Below are positions 6,925 through 14,298 of a stretch of DNA of 15,865 bases, piece by piece. The notes beneath the pieces were generated by a model. It searched no databases. It was not told the DNA's origin and saw only the letters and a list, made by a program, of their open reading frames with translations. Position 1 is the stretch's first letter; each line of letters opens with the position of its first letter. Source of the DNA: Candidatus Heimdallarchaeota archaeon (GTDB taxonomy: Archaea; Asgardarchaeota; Heimdallarchaeia; Heimdallarchaeales; Heimdallarchaeaceae); assembly GCA_016839875.1 (NCBI GenBank), contig JAEOTK010000340.1:1-15865 (forward strand). The letters are read 5' to 3'. The translations under genes were made by a program, and so were the position numbers.

Positions 6925-7479
6925 ATGATAGAAGTTATCCAAATTAGCCGTGGAGGCTCGGGAGGAGTAACAGGAGCTAAGATTCTTGCAGAAGCAGGAA
7001 TGTACGAAGGACTCGACACTCAAGCTATACCAGTCTATGGTTCTGAACGTCGAGGGGCAACAGTGCAAGCATATGTTAGATTCGACACAGAGCCAATAAA
7101 AATTCACAGTCCAGTGTATTTTGCTAATCATGCATTGATTCTTGACATGAGTCTATTCGATAAGATACCCATAGATAACATAGATAAAGAAGGAGTAATT
7201 GTTGTCAATTCCAAAGAAGTTCCAGATGCTCTGAAGGGAACAGGTAGAAAAGTAGCTTATGTTGATGCTACAGGGATATCCCAGGAGTTGGGTTTAGTCC
7301 TAAGTGGATTTACACTAGTTAATATATCAATGCTAGGTGCATTTGCAAAAGGAACTGAAATTGTTAGCTTAGACAATCTGTTAAAGGCAATTGCAAGCTT
7401 TATGGGAGAAAGAATAGCTCCAAAAAATATTGAAGCCGCAAAAAGAGCTTTTGAAGAAACTGAGGTGGTAATAGCATGA
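6925..7479 (+). CDS. porG: 2-oxoacid (pyruvate):ferredoxin oxidoreductase, gamma subunit
   Basis: Gamma subunit of the four-part, oxygen-sensitive cytosolic enzyme that oxidises a 2-oxoacid plus CoA to acyl-CoA and CO2, reducing ferredoxin. At 184 residues it is of normal length. The N-terminus shows the family signature: SRGGSGGVTGAKILAEAG (about 8-25), then PVYGSERRGATVQAYVR (about 36-52), equivalent to the usual GRGGQGG...FGPERRGAPV pattern. It is first in a tight gamma-delta-alpha-beta operon; its stop overlaps the next start (ATGA). Pyruvate is the likeliest substrate, but the 2-oxoisovalerate or another 2-oxoacid enzyme of the same superfamily cannot be excluded from sequence reading. 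Confidence 0.93.
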   Translation: MIEVIQISRGGSGGVTGAKILAEAGMYEGLDTQAIPVYGSERRGATVQAYVRFDTEPIKIHSPVYFANHALILDMSLFDKIPIDNIDKEGVIVVNSKEVPDALKGTGRKVAYVDATGISQELGLVLSGFTLVNISMLGAFAKGTEIVSLDNLLKAIASFMGERIAPKNIEAAKRAFEETEVVIA

Positions 7480-7748
7480 CAAAAGAACCGAGTTTACCTA
7501 TATTATATCCAATGGAAGGAGCTGCAGGAAGAACAGGAGATTGGCGAACATACTATCCGGTTGTAGATCCTGAGAAATGTATAAAATGCAATATTTGTTG
7601 GAAATACTGTCCTGATACAGCTATATATCCAGCAGATAGAGAGAAAGACCAAGTTATTAGCTACGATTACGAATACTGCAAAGGTTGTGGTATTTGTGCT
7701 GAAGAATGTCCAAAACAAGCTATAACCATGAAGGTTGAGGGTGAATGA
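7476..7748 (+). CDS. porD: 2-oxoacid (pyruvate):ferredoxin oxidoreductase, delta subunit (2[4Fe-4S] ferredoxin-like)
   Basis: The electron-transfer subunit carries two [4Fe-4S] clusters between the catalytic core and external ferredoxin. It is 90 residues, normal for the family. Two complete cluster motifs are present: C35-x2-C38-x2-C41-x3-C45P and C68-x2-C71-x2-C74-x3-C78P. The N-terminal stretch GAAGRTGDWRTYYPVVD is the usual PorD lead-in. The ATG overlaps the porG stop by 4 nt and is preceded by GAGGTGG (7462-7468, 7-nt spacing), so the two subunits are translationally coupled. Confidence 0.95.
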   Translation: MTKEPSLPILYPMEGAAGRTGDWRTYYPVVDPEKCIKCNICWKYCPDTAIYPADREKDQVISYDYEYCKGCGICAEECPKQAITMKVEGE

Positions 7749-7750
7749 AG

Positions 7751-8893
7751 ATGGCAGTTAAACAAGAGACCAAATCAATAACAGGAAATGATGCTGCATC
7801 AATTGCTGCTCTTTATGCAAAACCTGAAGTGATTGCTGCTTATCCTATAACACCTCAAACAACAATAGTTGAAAAAATAAGTCAGTATGTTGAAAATGGT
7901 TTATTGGATGCAGAATTCATTATAGTTGAGAGTGAACATTCTGCCTTAGCAGCTTGTATGGGAGCTGCTTGGAGTGGTGTCAGAACTTTCACAGCTACTT
8001 CTTCTCAAGGACTTCTTTACATGGCTGAAAATGTGTTTTGGTCCGGATTAGGAAGATTGCCAATAATTATGCCTGTTGTAAATAGATGTATAGCTCCAGG
8101 TTGGAATATTTGGCCTGATTTTCAAGACAGCATGGCTTTTCGTGATGCAGGTTGGATTCAGATGTACACAAAGAACAATCAAGAAGTGTTTGATACTGTT
8201 CTTCAATCATTTAGAATAACTGAAAGCAAAGACATTGCATTACCTTCTATGCCATGTCTTGATGGTTTTGTTATTAGTCATACCACAGCCCAAGTAGACT
8301 TACCTAGTGCTGAAGATGCATTCGAATTCGTTGGACCATATGATGATCCAGTTATTGAACTTGATGTAAATAACCCATGGGCTTATGGTGCGATGACCGG
8401 ACCAGAACAGTACGGAAAAAACCGAAGAGATCTCATGGAAGCAATGGAAAGAGCCAAAGGGAAAATTATTGATGTTCACAAAGAATTTGGAGAACGCTTT
8501 GGTCGAACTTATGGTAATGGACTAGTTGAGCAGTATGGAGACGATGTAGCTGATATAACCATAATGGCTCTGGGAACAATAGCAGATGAAACTCAAGCAG
8601 CAATTGACAAACTCAAGGAAGAAGGATACAGTGTCAATGCTTTAAGAGTAAGAACATTCAGACCATTTCCTGAAGAAGATATTGTAAAATTTGCTAAGAA
8701 AAATAGTAAGCTATTTGTTATTGATAGATCTGTAAGTTTTGGTCATAATGGTCAATTAAGAATCGAAGTTGAATCTGTTTTGAAGAGAAACAATGTAGAT
8801 ACACCTGTTGTTGGAAAAATAATGGGTATTGGTGGAGAAGATGTTCCATATACGAAGATTATGGACATTGTGAAAAAGGAGCTAAAGGAGTAA
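7751..8893 (+). CDS. porA: 2-oxoacid (pyruvate):ferredoxin oxidoreductase, alpha subunit
   Basis: The alpha chain supplies the pyrimidine-binding domain for thiamine diphosphate and much of the 2-oxoacid pocket. Diagnostic stretches are GNDAASIAALYAKP, AAYPITPQTTIVEKIS, VESEHSALAACMGAAWSG, RTFTATSSQGL and NIWPDFQDSMAFRDAGWIQ. The last is highly typical of PorA. The C-terminal part (ADITIMALGTIADETQAAI through VRTFRPFPEEDI) is the transketolase-C-like domain. At 380 residues the length is normal. The frame opens at an ATG at 7745 overlapping the porD stop, but GGTGA at 7740-7744 touches that codon and sits an ideal 6 nt from the ATG at 7751, so I chose the latter. Confidence 0.95.
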   Translation: MAVKQETKSITGNDAASIAALYAKPEVIAAYPITPQTTIVEKISQYVENGLLDAEFIIVESEHSALAACMGAAWSGVRTFTATSSQGLLYMAENVFWSGLGRLPIIMPVVNRCIAPGWNIWPDFQDSMAFRDAGWIQMYTKNNQEVFDTVLQSFRITESKDIALPSMPCLDGFVISHTTAQVDLPSAEDAFEFVGPYDDPVIELDVNNPWAYGAMTGPEQYGKNRRDLMEAMERAKGKIIDVHKEFGERFGRTYGNGLVEQYGDDVADITIMALGTIADETQAAIDKLKEEGYSVNALRVRTFRPFPEEDIVKFAKKNSKLFVIDRSVSFGHNGQLRIEVESVLKRNNVDTPVVGKIMGIGGEDVPYTKIMDIVKKELKE

Positions 8894-8903
8894 GGTGAAA
8901 AGG

Positions 8904-9806
8904 ATGCCAGTAACACAAAAAGATTTGTTGAAAGTTTCAAAGCCAGCACTATTAAAAGGTCATTTTGCTTGTGCAGGTTGTGGATCTGCATTAGCATTTA
9001 GACATGCAATAGGATCAATATCTGAAGAAGCAATTGCAGTTGTACCTGCAAGCTGTGCAAGTGTGTATCAAGGTTCAGGTAAAGGAGTTGCATTCAATGT
9101 TCCAACTATTAATACAGCTTTTGCTGCTAGTGATGCAGTAGCTTCTGGAATATCTAGGGCAATGAAGAAAAAAGGAAAAAGTGATCTAAAGGTTGTAGTA
9201 TGGGGAGGAGATGGTTCTGCAGCTGATATTGGTATTGCGACTGAGATAGGAGCATGTGACCGTCAAGAGAATATACTTCATGTAATGTATTCTAACAATG
9301 TTTATGGAAATACTGGAGGACAAAGAAGTGGGGATACAATGATAGGTGCTAAAACCAGAACTACTCCTAAAGGAAATACTACTCCACGAAAGATGGTTCC
9401 TTTCATCATGATGGCGAATAATGCAAGATACGTAGCTACAGCAAGTGCAGCCTATTTAGAAGATTTTGTTGAGAAGTTCCAAAAAGCGATATCATTGGTA
9501 GGATTCAAGTTTATTCAAATTGACATTAGTTGTCCTCCTAATTGGGGTGCTGATTCTGCAGATTCTATCAAGATTTCAAGAAAAGCTGTTCAAACTGGAA
9601 TTTGGCCATTATTTGAGTGGGATCGTGAAACCAATACTGTTGTTTTAAGTCGTCCAAGTAAGAAATATGAAGTTAAAGAAGACAGAGATCCAATTACTGA
9701 ATGGACAAGTCTTCAAGGTCGATTTAGAGGAATAACTGAAAAACAACTAAAAGATCTAGAAGCTGATACTGAAAGACAATGGAATTTCATTAGAAAATTC
9801 ATGTAA
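8904..9806 (+). CDS. porB: 2-oxoacid (pyruvate):ferredoxin oxidoreductase, beta subunit
   Basis: The beta chain binds the diphosphate end of thiamine diphosphate and the proximal [4Fe-4S] cluster. From the ATG (300 residues), the expected cluster ligands are C23 and C26 (FACAGCGSALAFR), C51 (PASCASVYQG) and C210 (ISCPPNWG). The TPP/Mg motif is GGDGSAADIG near 101-110, followed by YSNNVYGNTGGQRSG near 129-143, the family's metal-ligand strand. A GTG nine bases earlier (8895) is in frame, but it overlaps the ribosome site GGTGA (8894-8898), which is 5 nt from the ATG at 8904; hence the chosen start. It is the last gene of the operon and is followed by a T8 run. Confidence 0.95.
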   Translation: MPVTQKDLLKVSKPALLKGHFACAGCGSALAFRHAIGSISEEAIAVVPASCASVYQGSGKGVAFNVPTINTAFAASDAVASGISRAMKKKGKSDLKVVVWGGDGSAADIGIATEIGACDRQENILHVMYSNNVYGNTGGQRSGDTMIGAKTRTTPKGNTTPRKMVPFIMMANNARYVATASAAYLEDFVEKFQKAISLVGFKFIQIDISCPPNWGADSADSIKISRKAVQTGIWPLFEWDRETNTVVLSRPSKKYEVKEDRDPITEWTSLQGRFRGITEKQLKDLEADTERQWNFIRKFM

Positions 9807-9810
9807 TTCA

Positions 9811-9843
9811 ACCTTTTTTTTAACTTACTTCTTCTTTTATTTT
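9811..9843 (+). terminator. T-rich terminator of the por operon
   Basis: A run of eight T residues soon after the porB stop, followed by further T-rich runs, fits archaeal poly-T termination. Confidence 0.5.
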
Positions 9844-9861
9844 TGATTACCCCCATCGATG

Positions 9862-9870
9862 TTTTTAATA
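9862..9870 (+). promoter_or_regulatory. TATA-like box for the HD-domain gene
   Basis: TTTTTAATA predicts a transcript start near 9892, about 24 nt before the GTG start at 9916. Confidence 0.35.
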
Positions 9871-9915
9871 ATCATCTTTACTCAAAGTCAACGACAAGTG
9901 TGAAGTGAGAGCAAA

Positions 9916-10539
9916 GTGGACGAGCTATACCAATTAGTCTATGGATTTATTCAGAGCGCTATTCAACTCAAGAGATTACCTCGACATGGATGGATACGTG
10001 TAGGTATCCCTTTATCAGATGTTGAGAGCGTAGCAGATCATGCCTACAATACTGCTATGTTGTCACTTCTTCTTAGTGATCTTCATAATGCACTTAACCC
10101 AGAAGTAGAACTTAAAACAGAAATAGTCATGAGATTAGCTATTATCCATGATTTACCTGAATGCAGATACCAAGATTTTGACCGACAAGTGCAAATCCTA
10201 CTCGGTAAGGATAGATATCAAGAATTCAAGAGCCAAGTACTTACATCGGCTAGTACTGAATTGTTATCATTGATACTGAATGAAACAGTGAAGGAGAAAT
10301 GGAAAGAATCGTTCACTGAATTGCAGATAAAGGATTCAAATGAAGCTAAATTTGTCGCTTATGTTGATAAACTAGAGTTGCTAGTTCAAGCTCTATCATA
10401 TGAATCACTAGGATATCATTCTTTTCTCTTTGATAGCTTCTGGGAAACAGCAAGACAACAACTAATCACTTGTCCATTTGATGTGATTAATGAATTAATC
10501 CCAGTGCTTGAGGATGAAAGAGAAAGAATGAATGATTGA
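9916..10539 (+). CDS. HD-domain phosphohydrolase, YfbR/HDDC2-like 5'-deoxynucleotidase
   Basis: Probable metal-dependent dephosphorylation of deoxynucleoside 5'-monophosphates, as in E. coli YfbR and human HDDC2. The 207-residue protein has the family opening LKRLPRHGWIRVGIP (about 18-32), then SVADHAYNTAMLSLLL with H42, the signature AIIHDLPE with H78-D79 and E82, and a later helix YVDKLELLVQALSYE with D151. Together H42, H78, D79 and D151 make the usual HD metal site. The length is normal. The start is a GTG with AGTGA 7 nt upstream; no ATG lies in a usable position before the conserved opening. Neighbouring genes are unrelated, so it probably works alone in nucleotide-pool housekeeping. 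The substrate is inferred from family only. Confidence 0.87.
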   Translation: MDELYQLVYGFIQSAIQLKRLPRHGWIRVGIPLSDVESVADHAYNTAMLSLLLSDLHNALNPEVELKTEIVMRLAIIHDLPECRYQDFDRQVQILLGKDRYQEFKSQVLTSASTELLSLILNETVKEKWKESFTELQIKDSNEAKFVAYVDKLELLVQALSYESLGYHSFLFDSFWETARQQLITCPFDVINELIPVLEDERERMND

Positions 10540-10642
10540 TTTCTTCTAGGTAAAGTTTTCACGGATAATACTATAATAGCATTTATTAAACCAAAAGTGT
10601 AAATAAATAACACAGAATCATTAAGAACACACATGAGAAAAA

Positions 10643-10678
10643 ATGTCTCTATGTATTGCTGAAACAAGGGTGGTATAA
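10643..10678 (+). other. 11-codon upstream ORF in frame with the longin-like gene
   Basis: An ATG at 10643 opens MSLCIAETRVV and stops at TAA (10676-10678), directly before the ATA at 10679 and in the same frame. A TATA-like AAATAAATAA at 10601-10610 lies at promoter distance. It could be a leader peptide, the remains of a longer N-terminus, or chance. The GGTGG within it (10669-10673) looks like the ribosome site of the downstream gene. Confidence 0.3.
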
Positions 10679-11860
10679 ATAAGCACTGAAGAAAAATATC
10701 AAGATTTAGAAATTTCTCCTTTCAATCTACCATTTTTGAGAGATTTAGGTATCAAAGTTGTTTCAATGATTATGTTCGATATAATTTACGGTCCTGTGTG
10801 TTATCTCAAAGAGCTTTCAAGATCTAATTTCGGAGAAAAACTAAAAGACGTCAGTTCATTAGCTGAAATATATACTGGTTTTGCACGAACAAATGCCGAT
10901 GTTATAACTAGTTTAGAGGAACGAATAGTTATCGGAAGATACATCACACGATTTGATGATGTTGAAAATGTTGTTGTTCTATTATTTGTTTGCGTTGCTT
11001 CTGCGAATTTAGATAAACTGGCAAAATATGCTCGATCCTTATCAGAAAGAACTAAAGGAAATCCATTAGTTTTTGATGAATCTGTGAAGCAACTAATAGA
11101 AGCTGAAAAAGATGCAGCACATCAGATTAGTTACACAAAGGATGGAGAAATTACAAAAGGATTAGTTATTAATGATCAATCAGAAGTCTCGGGTACTGAA
11201 TTAAATAATTTCTATGGTTTTATGTTTATCCAGTATCATAAAGCAGTAATGGATGGTCGTTTCTTTCCAAAAATGATTGACACAAAAAAAATAGACTTTT
11301 CACATCTTTTCAAGTTTGTTGATACTCAGAAAAATCAGGTTGACCTAAAAGAAGGAGACTTGATAAGCTTATACTACAAAGGATTAGAGCTACTCGTGTA
11401 TAAACATAGAGAAAAAGAAGCTATAATGGTGGGAGCTAAGAAACCTCAAAGCAAGATTAACTATTCATATCTTGATGATTGGTTTACAATTCTATTCAAC
11501 TCCTACATCAATGTCCCAGGTGAAAGCAAAACACAATCTACACTTGAATCGATTTTGTATTTAGACAAAAACATCTCAAGACAACCAAAAAAGCATATTA
11601 TTTCTGAAATTATGGACTTGATTATTAATTCTCAAGATGATTATCCAGAGCTTTCTGAGCGTCCTGAAATAATAAGAGAAAAGGGTTGGATTACACTTAG
11701 TAAAAATTATCAGTTATTTCTAGAGAATCTGGAATTACTAAAAGGAAAAGAATCTATTTATTCGATTAGTGAGAATCTTTCTGTCCCAGTATCTTCTGTT
11801 ATTGAGTTTGTGATTTTCCTAAAATCAAGGAACTATCTGGATATTTATAGGAAGAAGTAG
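10679..11860 (+). CDS. Longin-like domain plus winged-helix protein, apparent ATA start
   Basis: The protein is not a named family to me. The region near residues 24-145 begins with a strand, GIKVVSMIMFDIIYGPV, continues through a helix, and reaches VENVVVLLFVCVASANLDKLAKYA. That is the pattern of longin/roadblock (profilin-like) modules, which are common in Asgard archaea with small GTPases. The last ~45 residues (LLKGKESIYSISENLSVPVSSVIEFVIFLKSRNYLDI) resemble a winged helix. The start is odd. The first ATG in frame (10766) and a TTG (10736) cut into the coding-like N-terminus, which reads ISTEEKYQDLEISPF from an ATA at 10679. GGTGG lies exactly 5 nt before that ATA, as it does before the ATG at 5959. 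I therefore start at ATA (393 residues); a single-base change from ATG or a read error is the alternative. Confidence 0.65.
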   Translation: MSTEEKYQDLEISPFNLPFLRDLGIKVVSMIMFDIIYGPVCYLKELSRSNFGEKLKDVSSLAEIYTGFARTNADVITSLEERIVIGRYITRFDDVENVVVLLFVCVASANLDKLAKYARSLSERTKGNPLVFDESVKQLIEAEKDAAHQISYTKDGEITKGLVINDQSEVSGTELNNFYGFMFIQYHKAVMDGRFFPKMIDTKKIDFSHLFKFVDTQKNQVDLKEGDLISLYYKGLELLVYKHREKEAIMVGAKKPQSKINYSYLDDWFTILFNSYINVPGESKTQSTLESILYLDKNISRQPKKHIISEIMDLIINSQDDYPELSERPEIIREKGWITLSKNYQLFLENLELLKGKESIYSISENLSVPVSSVIEFVIFLKSRNYLDIYRKK

Positions 11861-11894
11861 TTTTTTGAGCAGTATTCCTTTCTTATTTTTGCAA
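11861..11894 (+). terminator. T-rich terminator after the longin-like gene
   Basis: A run of six T residues directly after the stop, and another T5 run about 25 nt later. Confidence 0.35.
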
Positions 11895-11976
11895 GAACTA
11901 TAAGAAAGATTAAAAGTTTAATTTGATAATTTCTATTGTAGAACATCTTTAGTAATAAAGATCTAGGTGTATTAAA

Positions 11977-12978
11977 TTGAAAATGTATTCTCCTCCTGAA
12001 GAACTTACAGATGAAATGATTAGTGCAAATTTAGATTTACTTCAAAAATTATCAGCTGTAAAAGCCGCTCAAATTCTAGAAGATTTAGGTGTTTTTGAAA
12101 CACTAAACAGACCTCGTTCTCCAGAAGAAATTTTTCACATGTTGAATTTTAACACAATGGAAGAAGAATTCATTAGGATTTTCGATTTACTAGCTGAACA
12201 TGAGATACTATCAAAACAAGGTGAGTTCTACTCTGATAACCCTAGAAGAGAGTATCTTATCGGCTATCTTAACGATGATATCAAAGAGAAAGAAGAAGGG
12301 ATACTAGCGCCTTTTGTTGCTCTATTTAACAGATTATCCTCAAAATATAAAGCTATATTGAAAGGAGAACAAGGAAAACTGGATGAAAATGAGTTAATTA
12401 GGACTCTTGATTCCTTATATGGGTCAGAATTCTTCTTTCAATTGAGACATTTATTTTTCAGTAATATATCATCTCGAACTCCTTTACTTTTCACAAAGGA
12501 CAAAATTACCGTTCTTAACTGGGGAGTTGGTTCAGGATATGATAGTTTGCATCTAGCTGATTTCTTTGGTGAGAAAATCAATGTGATCAGTATAGAACCA
12601 ATAACCTCTCTTTACAGATGCTTGGTTGTTCAAGATTTGTACGAAATCTACAATGTTGACTTTATGGACAGAGAACAACTACAACATGCTGTTAGGAAAG
12701 GTACCATGGATATTTTCATGGGATCAAAATTCGTTTTTAAGGAAGATATGAAGGATTATATCAAAAATATTCAAGACAGTTTACATGCAGAAGGTTACTT
12801 AGCTTTAACCTTAACACCTAAACTCAATTATGGTTTAGATTGGATTATGAGTATATTTGATTCATATGAGTTTAATTTAATCCTTGATGAGCACATAGCA
12901 ATACTAAAACACTATGGTTTATCAAAAGTCAAATTCATTGGATTAGAAAATAGTTTCCTTTTAATTCAAAGAACATAA
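11977..12978 (+). CDS. SAM-dependent class I methyltransferase-like protein
   Basis: The 333-residue protein has two parts. Residues about 18-95 (LLQKLSAVKAAQILEDLGVF through REYLIGYL) resemble the winged-helix dimerisation domain of O-methyltransferase-type enzymes. From about 178 there is a Rossmann-like fold: motif I ITVLNWGVGSGYDS (177-190), then NVISIEP with the ribose-binding acid E207, and GTMDIFMGSKF near 242-252 as the motif IV strand. Motif I has N181 where Asp or Glu is common, and G183/G185 are kept, so SAM binding is likely but weaker than usual. The substrate is unknown. The start is a TTG with AGGTG 7 nt upstream; an ATG two codons later is the alternative. It converges with the flotillin gene. 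Confidence 0.72.
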   Translation: MKMYSPPEELTDEMISANLDLLQKLSAVKAAQILEDLGVFETLNRPRSPEEIFHMLNFNTMEEEFIRIFDLLAEHEILSKQGEFYSDNPRREYLIGYLNDDIKEKEEGILAPFVALFNRLSSKYKAILKGEQGKLDENELIRTLDSLYGSEFFFQLRHLFFSNISSRTPLLFTKDKITVLNWGVGSGYDSLHLADFFGEKINVISIEPITSLYRCLVVQDLYEIYNVDFMDREQLQHAVRKGTMDIFMGSKFVFKEDMKDYIKNIQDSLHAEGYLALTLTPKLNYGLDWIMSIFDSYEFNLILDEHIAILKHYGLSKVKFIGLENSFLLIQRT

Positions 12979-13009
12979 AACTCTGTAAAAGGATTTAATA
13001 AAGGAAAAA

Positions 13010-13034
13010 AGAGAAAAATTATTTCTTTTTCTCT
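13010..13034. terminator. Hairpin terminator between convergent genes
   Basis: AGAGAAAAA, seven bases, TTTTTCTCT: perfect 9-bp arms covering the flotillin stop codon and lying 31 nt after the methyltransferase stop. T-rich sequence follows on either strand, so it could end transcription from both sides. Confidence 0.45.
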
Positions 13035-14158
13035 GTTTCAAGTGTAGATTTCTTAGCTAGTTCTGGAACGATTTGTAAGAACGGAAGAATGGCGTTTGCG
13101 ACTGCTGAAAATGCATCATCCTTATTTCCAGTTACTATCATTTTATCAATTTCTAAATTCTGATAGATTTCTGGTAGCTTCTCAATAATCATCTCTTGGA
13201 ATAATCGAGAATCTGCTTTTGCAAGAGATTCTATCCTTTTGAGAATACCTTCTGCTTCAGCATTCTTAGCTTCTCTAATTCCTGCGGCATCTCCCATTGC
13301 CCTAGCTTCCATTTCATATTGCTTCGCTCCTGCTAATCTCTTAATTCTTTCCGCATCAGCAGATGCTTCTATTTCAACTTTAGTTTGGTAAGTCTCTGCT
13401 TCGACTTCAGTTCGCCTTTTCTCTAGTTCTTGAACTTTGATGTTCTTTTCCTTCTCTTTGGATTCAACATCAAGATTTACTTCTTGTTGTTCTATTCCAA
13501 TTTTTCTACTTACTTCCAGATCTCGGAGTTGAGTGATTTCTTGCATCTCCGCATTCTTCAAACGAGCTAATTTTTCTTGCTCAATTTTCATGATAGCACT
13601 TACATTAGATTTCAAGTTAGGATCAATGATCTCTATCTCCCTTATCTCACAACTCTCAATTACTAAGCCCCAATCTTTAGTCAATGTGTGAAGCTCTTTA
13701 GTTACAGCTTCGATAATTGCTTGTCTATCACGAATGATCTTTTCAAGTGGCATATTTGCACATGTTGTTCTTATAATACTCTCTGCTGCATTCTTGATAA
13801 TATTCTCAACATGAGCTTGTGAAGAACGATCCCAGGAAGTTCTTGAAAATGCAACTTCTGGTTCAATCACCCTCCAAAAAACAAAAGCGGTTACTGATAT
13901 CTCCTGAAACTCTCTCGAAACAACTTTCTCTTTAGCTTCTAGAAATGTAGATTGTGTAGTTACTGGTATCATTCGAACTTCATCAATCAGAGGCATAACA
14001 ACTGCTCTCCCTCCGATACCTGCCTTGATTACTCTTCCATTTCTAAAATGGATCATATAAGTATCTGAAGTAAACTTCCTATATCTAGAAGCATAAAATA
14101 ACAAAAATAGTATTCCTACTATAACTATTCCCACTGGCAACCATATATACCATAACAT
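13019..14158 (-). CDS. Flotillin-like SPFH/band-7 membrane protein
   Basis: Membrane-microdomain scaffold of the flotillin type. The 379 residues start with one membrane segment (about 5-23, WLPVGIVIVGILFLLFY). The SPFH/band-7 domain follows at about 29-190 (GIGGRAVVMPLIDEVRMIPV, VVSREFQEISVTAFVFWRV, VIESCEIREIEIIDP). A long Glu/Ala/Lys coiled coil covers about 190-310, with AEA and EKE repeats typical of the flotillin domain. The soluble end reaches IYQNLEIDKMIVTG. Flotillins oligomerise through the coiled coil on the cytoplasmic face. It is preceded by an NfeD-like gene on the same strand, the classic partner. The gap is 140 nt with a T7 run and a new TATA-like element, so it may also have its own promoter. 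Confidence 0.9.
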   Translation of the reverse strand: MLWYIWLPVGIVIVGILFLLFYASRYRKFTSDTYMIHFRNGRVIKAGIGGRAVVMPLIDEVRMIPVTTQSTFLEAKEKVVSREFQEISVTAFVFWRVIEPEVAFSRTSWDRSSQAHVENIIKNAAESIIRTTCANMPLEKIIRDRQAIIEAVTKELHTLTKDWGLVIESCEIREIEIIDPNLKSNVSAIMKIEQEKLARLKNAEMQEITQLRDLEVSRKIGIEQQEVNLDVESKEKEKNIKVQELEKRRTEVEAETYQTKVEIEASADAERIKRLAGAKQYEMEARAMGDAAGIREAKNAEAEGILKRIESLAKADSRLFQEMIIEKLPEIYQNLEIDKMIVTGNKDDAFSAVANAILPFLQIVPELAKKSTLETEKKK

Positions 14159-14168
14159 TTTTGTCTAT

Positions 14169-14214
14169 ACCCTCACTTTCGTGTGAATCAAAATTACCCA
14201 TGGTTCTTTTTTAA
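14169..14214 (-). promoter_or_regulatory. TATA-like box and ribosome site for the flotillin gene
   Basis: On the minus strand ATTAAAAAAG (14205-14214) predicts a start near 14184. GAGGGT (14169-14174) lies 10 nt before the ATG, which is long spacing. Confidence 0.35.
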
Positions 14215-14283
14215 TGTATCTAAATAAAAAGTGCAAAATTCGGCGTTTTTGATAGTGATTCAGAGCATTTTGGGTTTTTCATA

Positions 14284-14290
14284 AAAAAAG
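14284..14290 (-). terminator. T-run after the NfeD-like gene
   Basis: On the minus strand a run of T residues follows the NfeD stop within 15 nt. It suggests at least partial termination before the flotillin gene. Confidence 0.35.
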
Positions 14291-14298
14291 GAGAAGAA

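Noticed and set aside
6912..6947. ATG at 6912 opening an 11-codon frame before porG
   Set aside because: It is out of frame with porG, GGAG lies only one base from it, and nothing suggests it is a leader peptide.
8895..8897. GTG as the porB start
   Set aside because: It overlaps the GGTGA that is correctly spaced for the ATG at 8904.
9807..9915. Possible small RNA or tRNA in the gap after porB
   Set aside because: The gap is a T-rich terminator followed by a TATA-like box; no cloverleaf, T-loop (GGTTC) or paired C/D boxes were found there or in the other gaps.
10631..10645. CATGAGAAAAAATG shared with the region just before the start at 5130
   Set aside because: Only the A-rich half is shared and the palindrome is not completed here; chance similarity in A+T-rich DNA is likely.
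10736..10738. TTG as the start of the longin-like gene
   Set aside because: No ribosome site precedes it, and the 19 codons upstream look coding and lead back to a well-spaced GGTGG.
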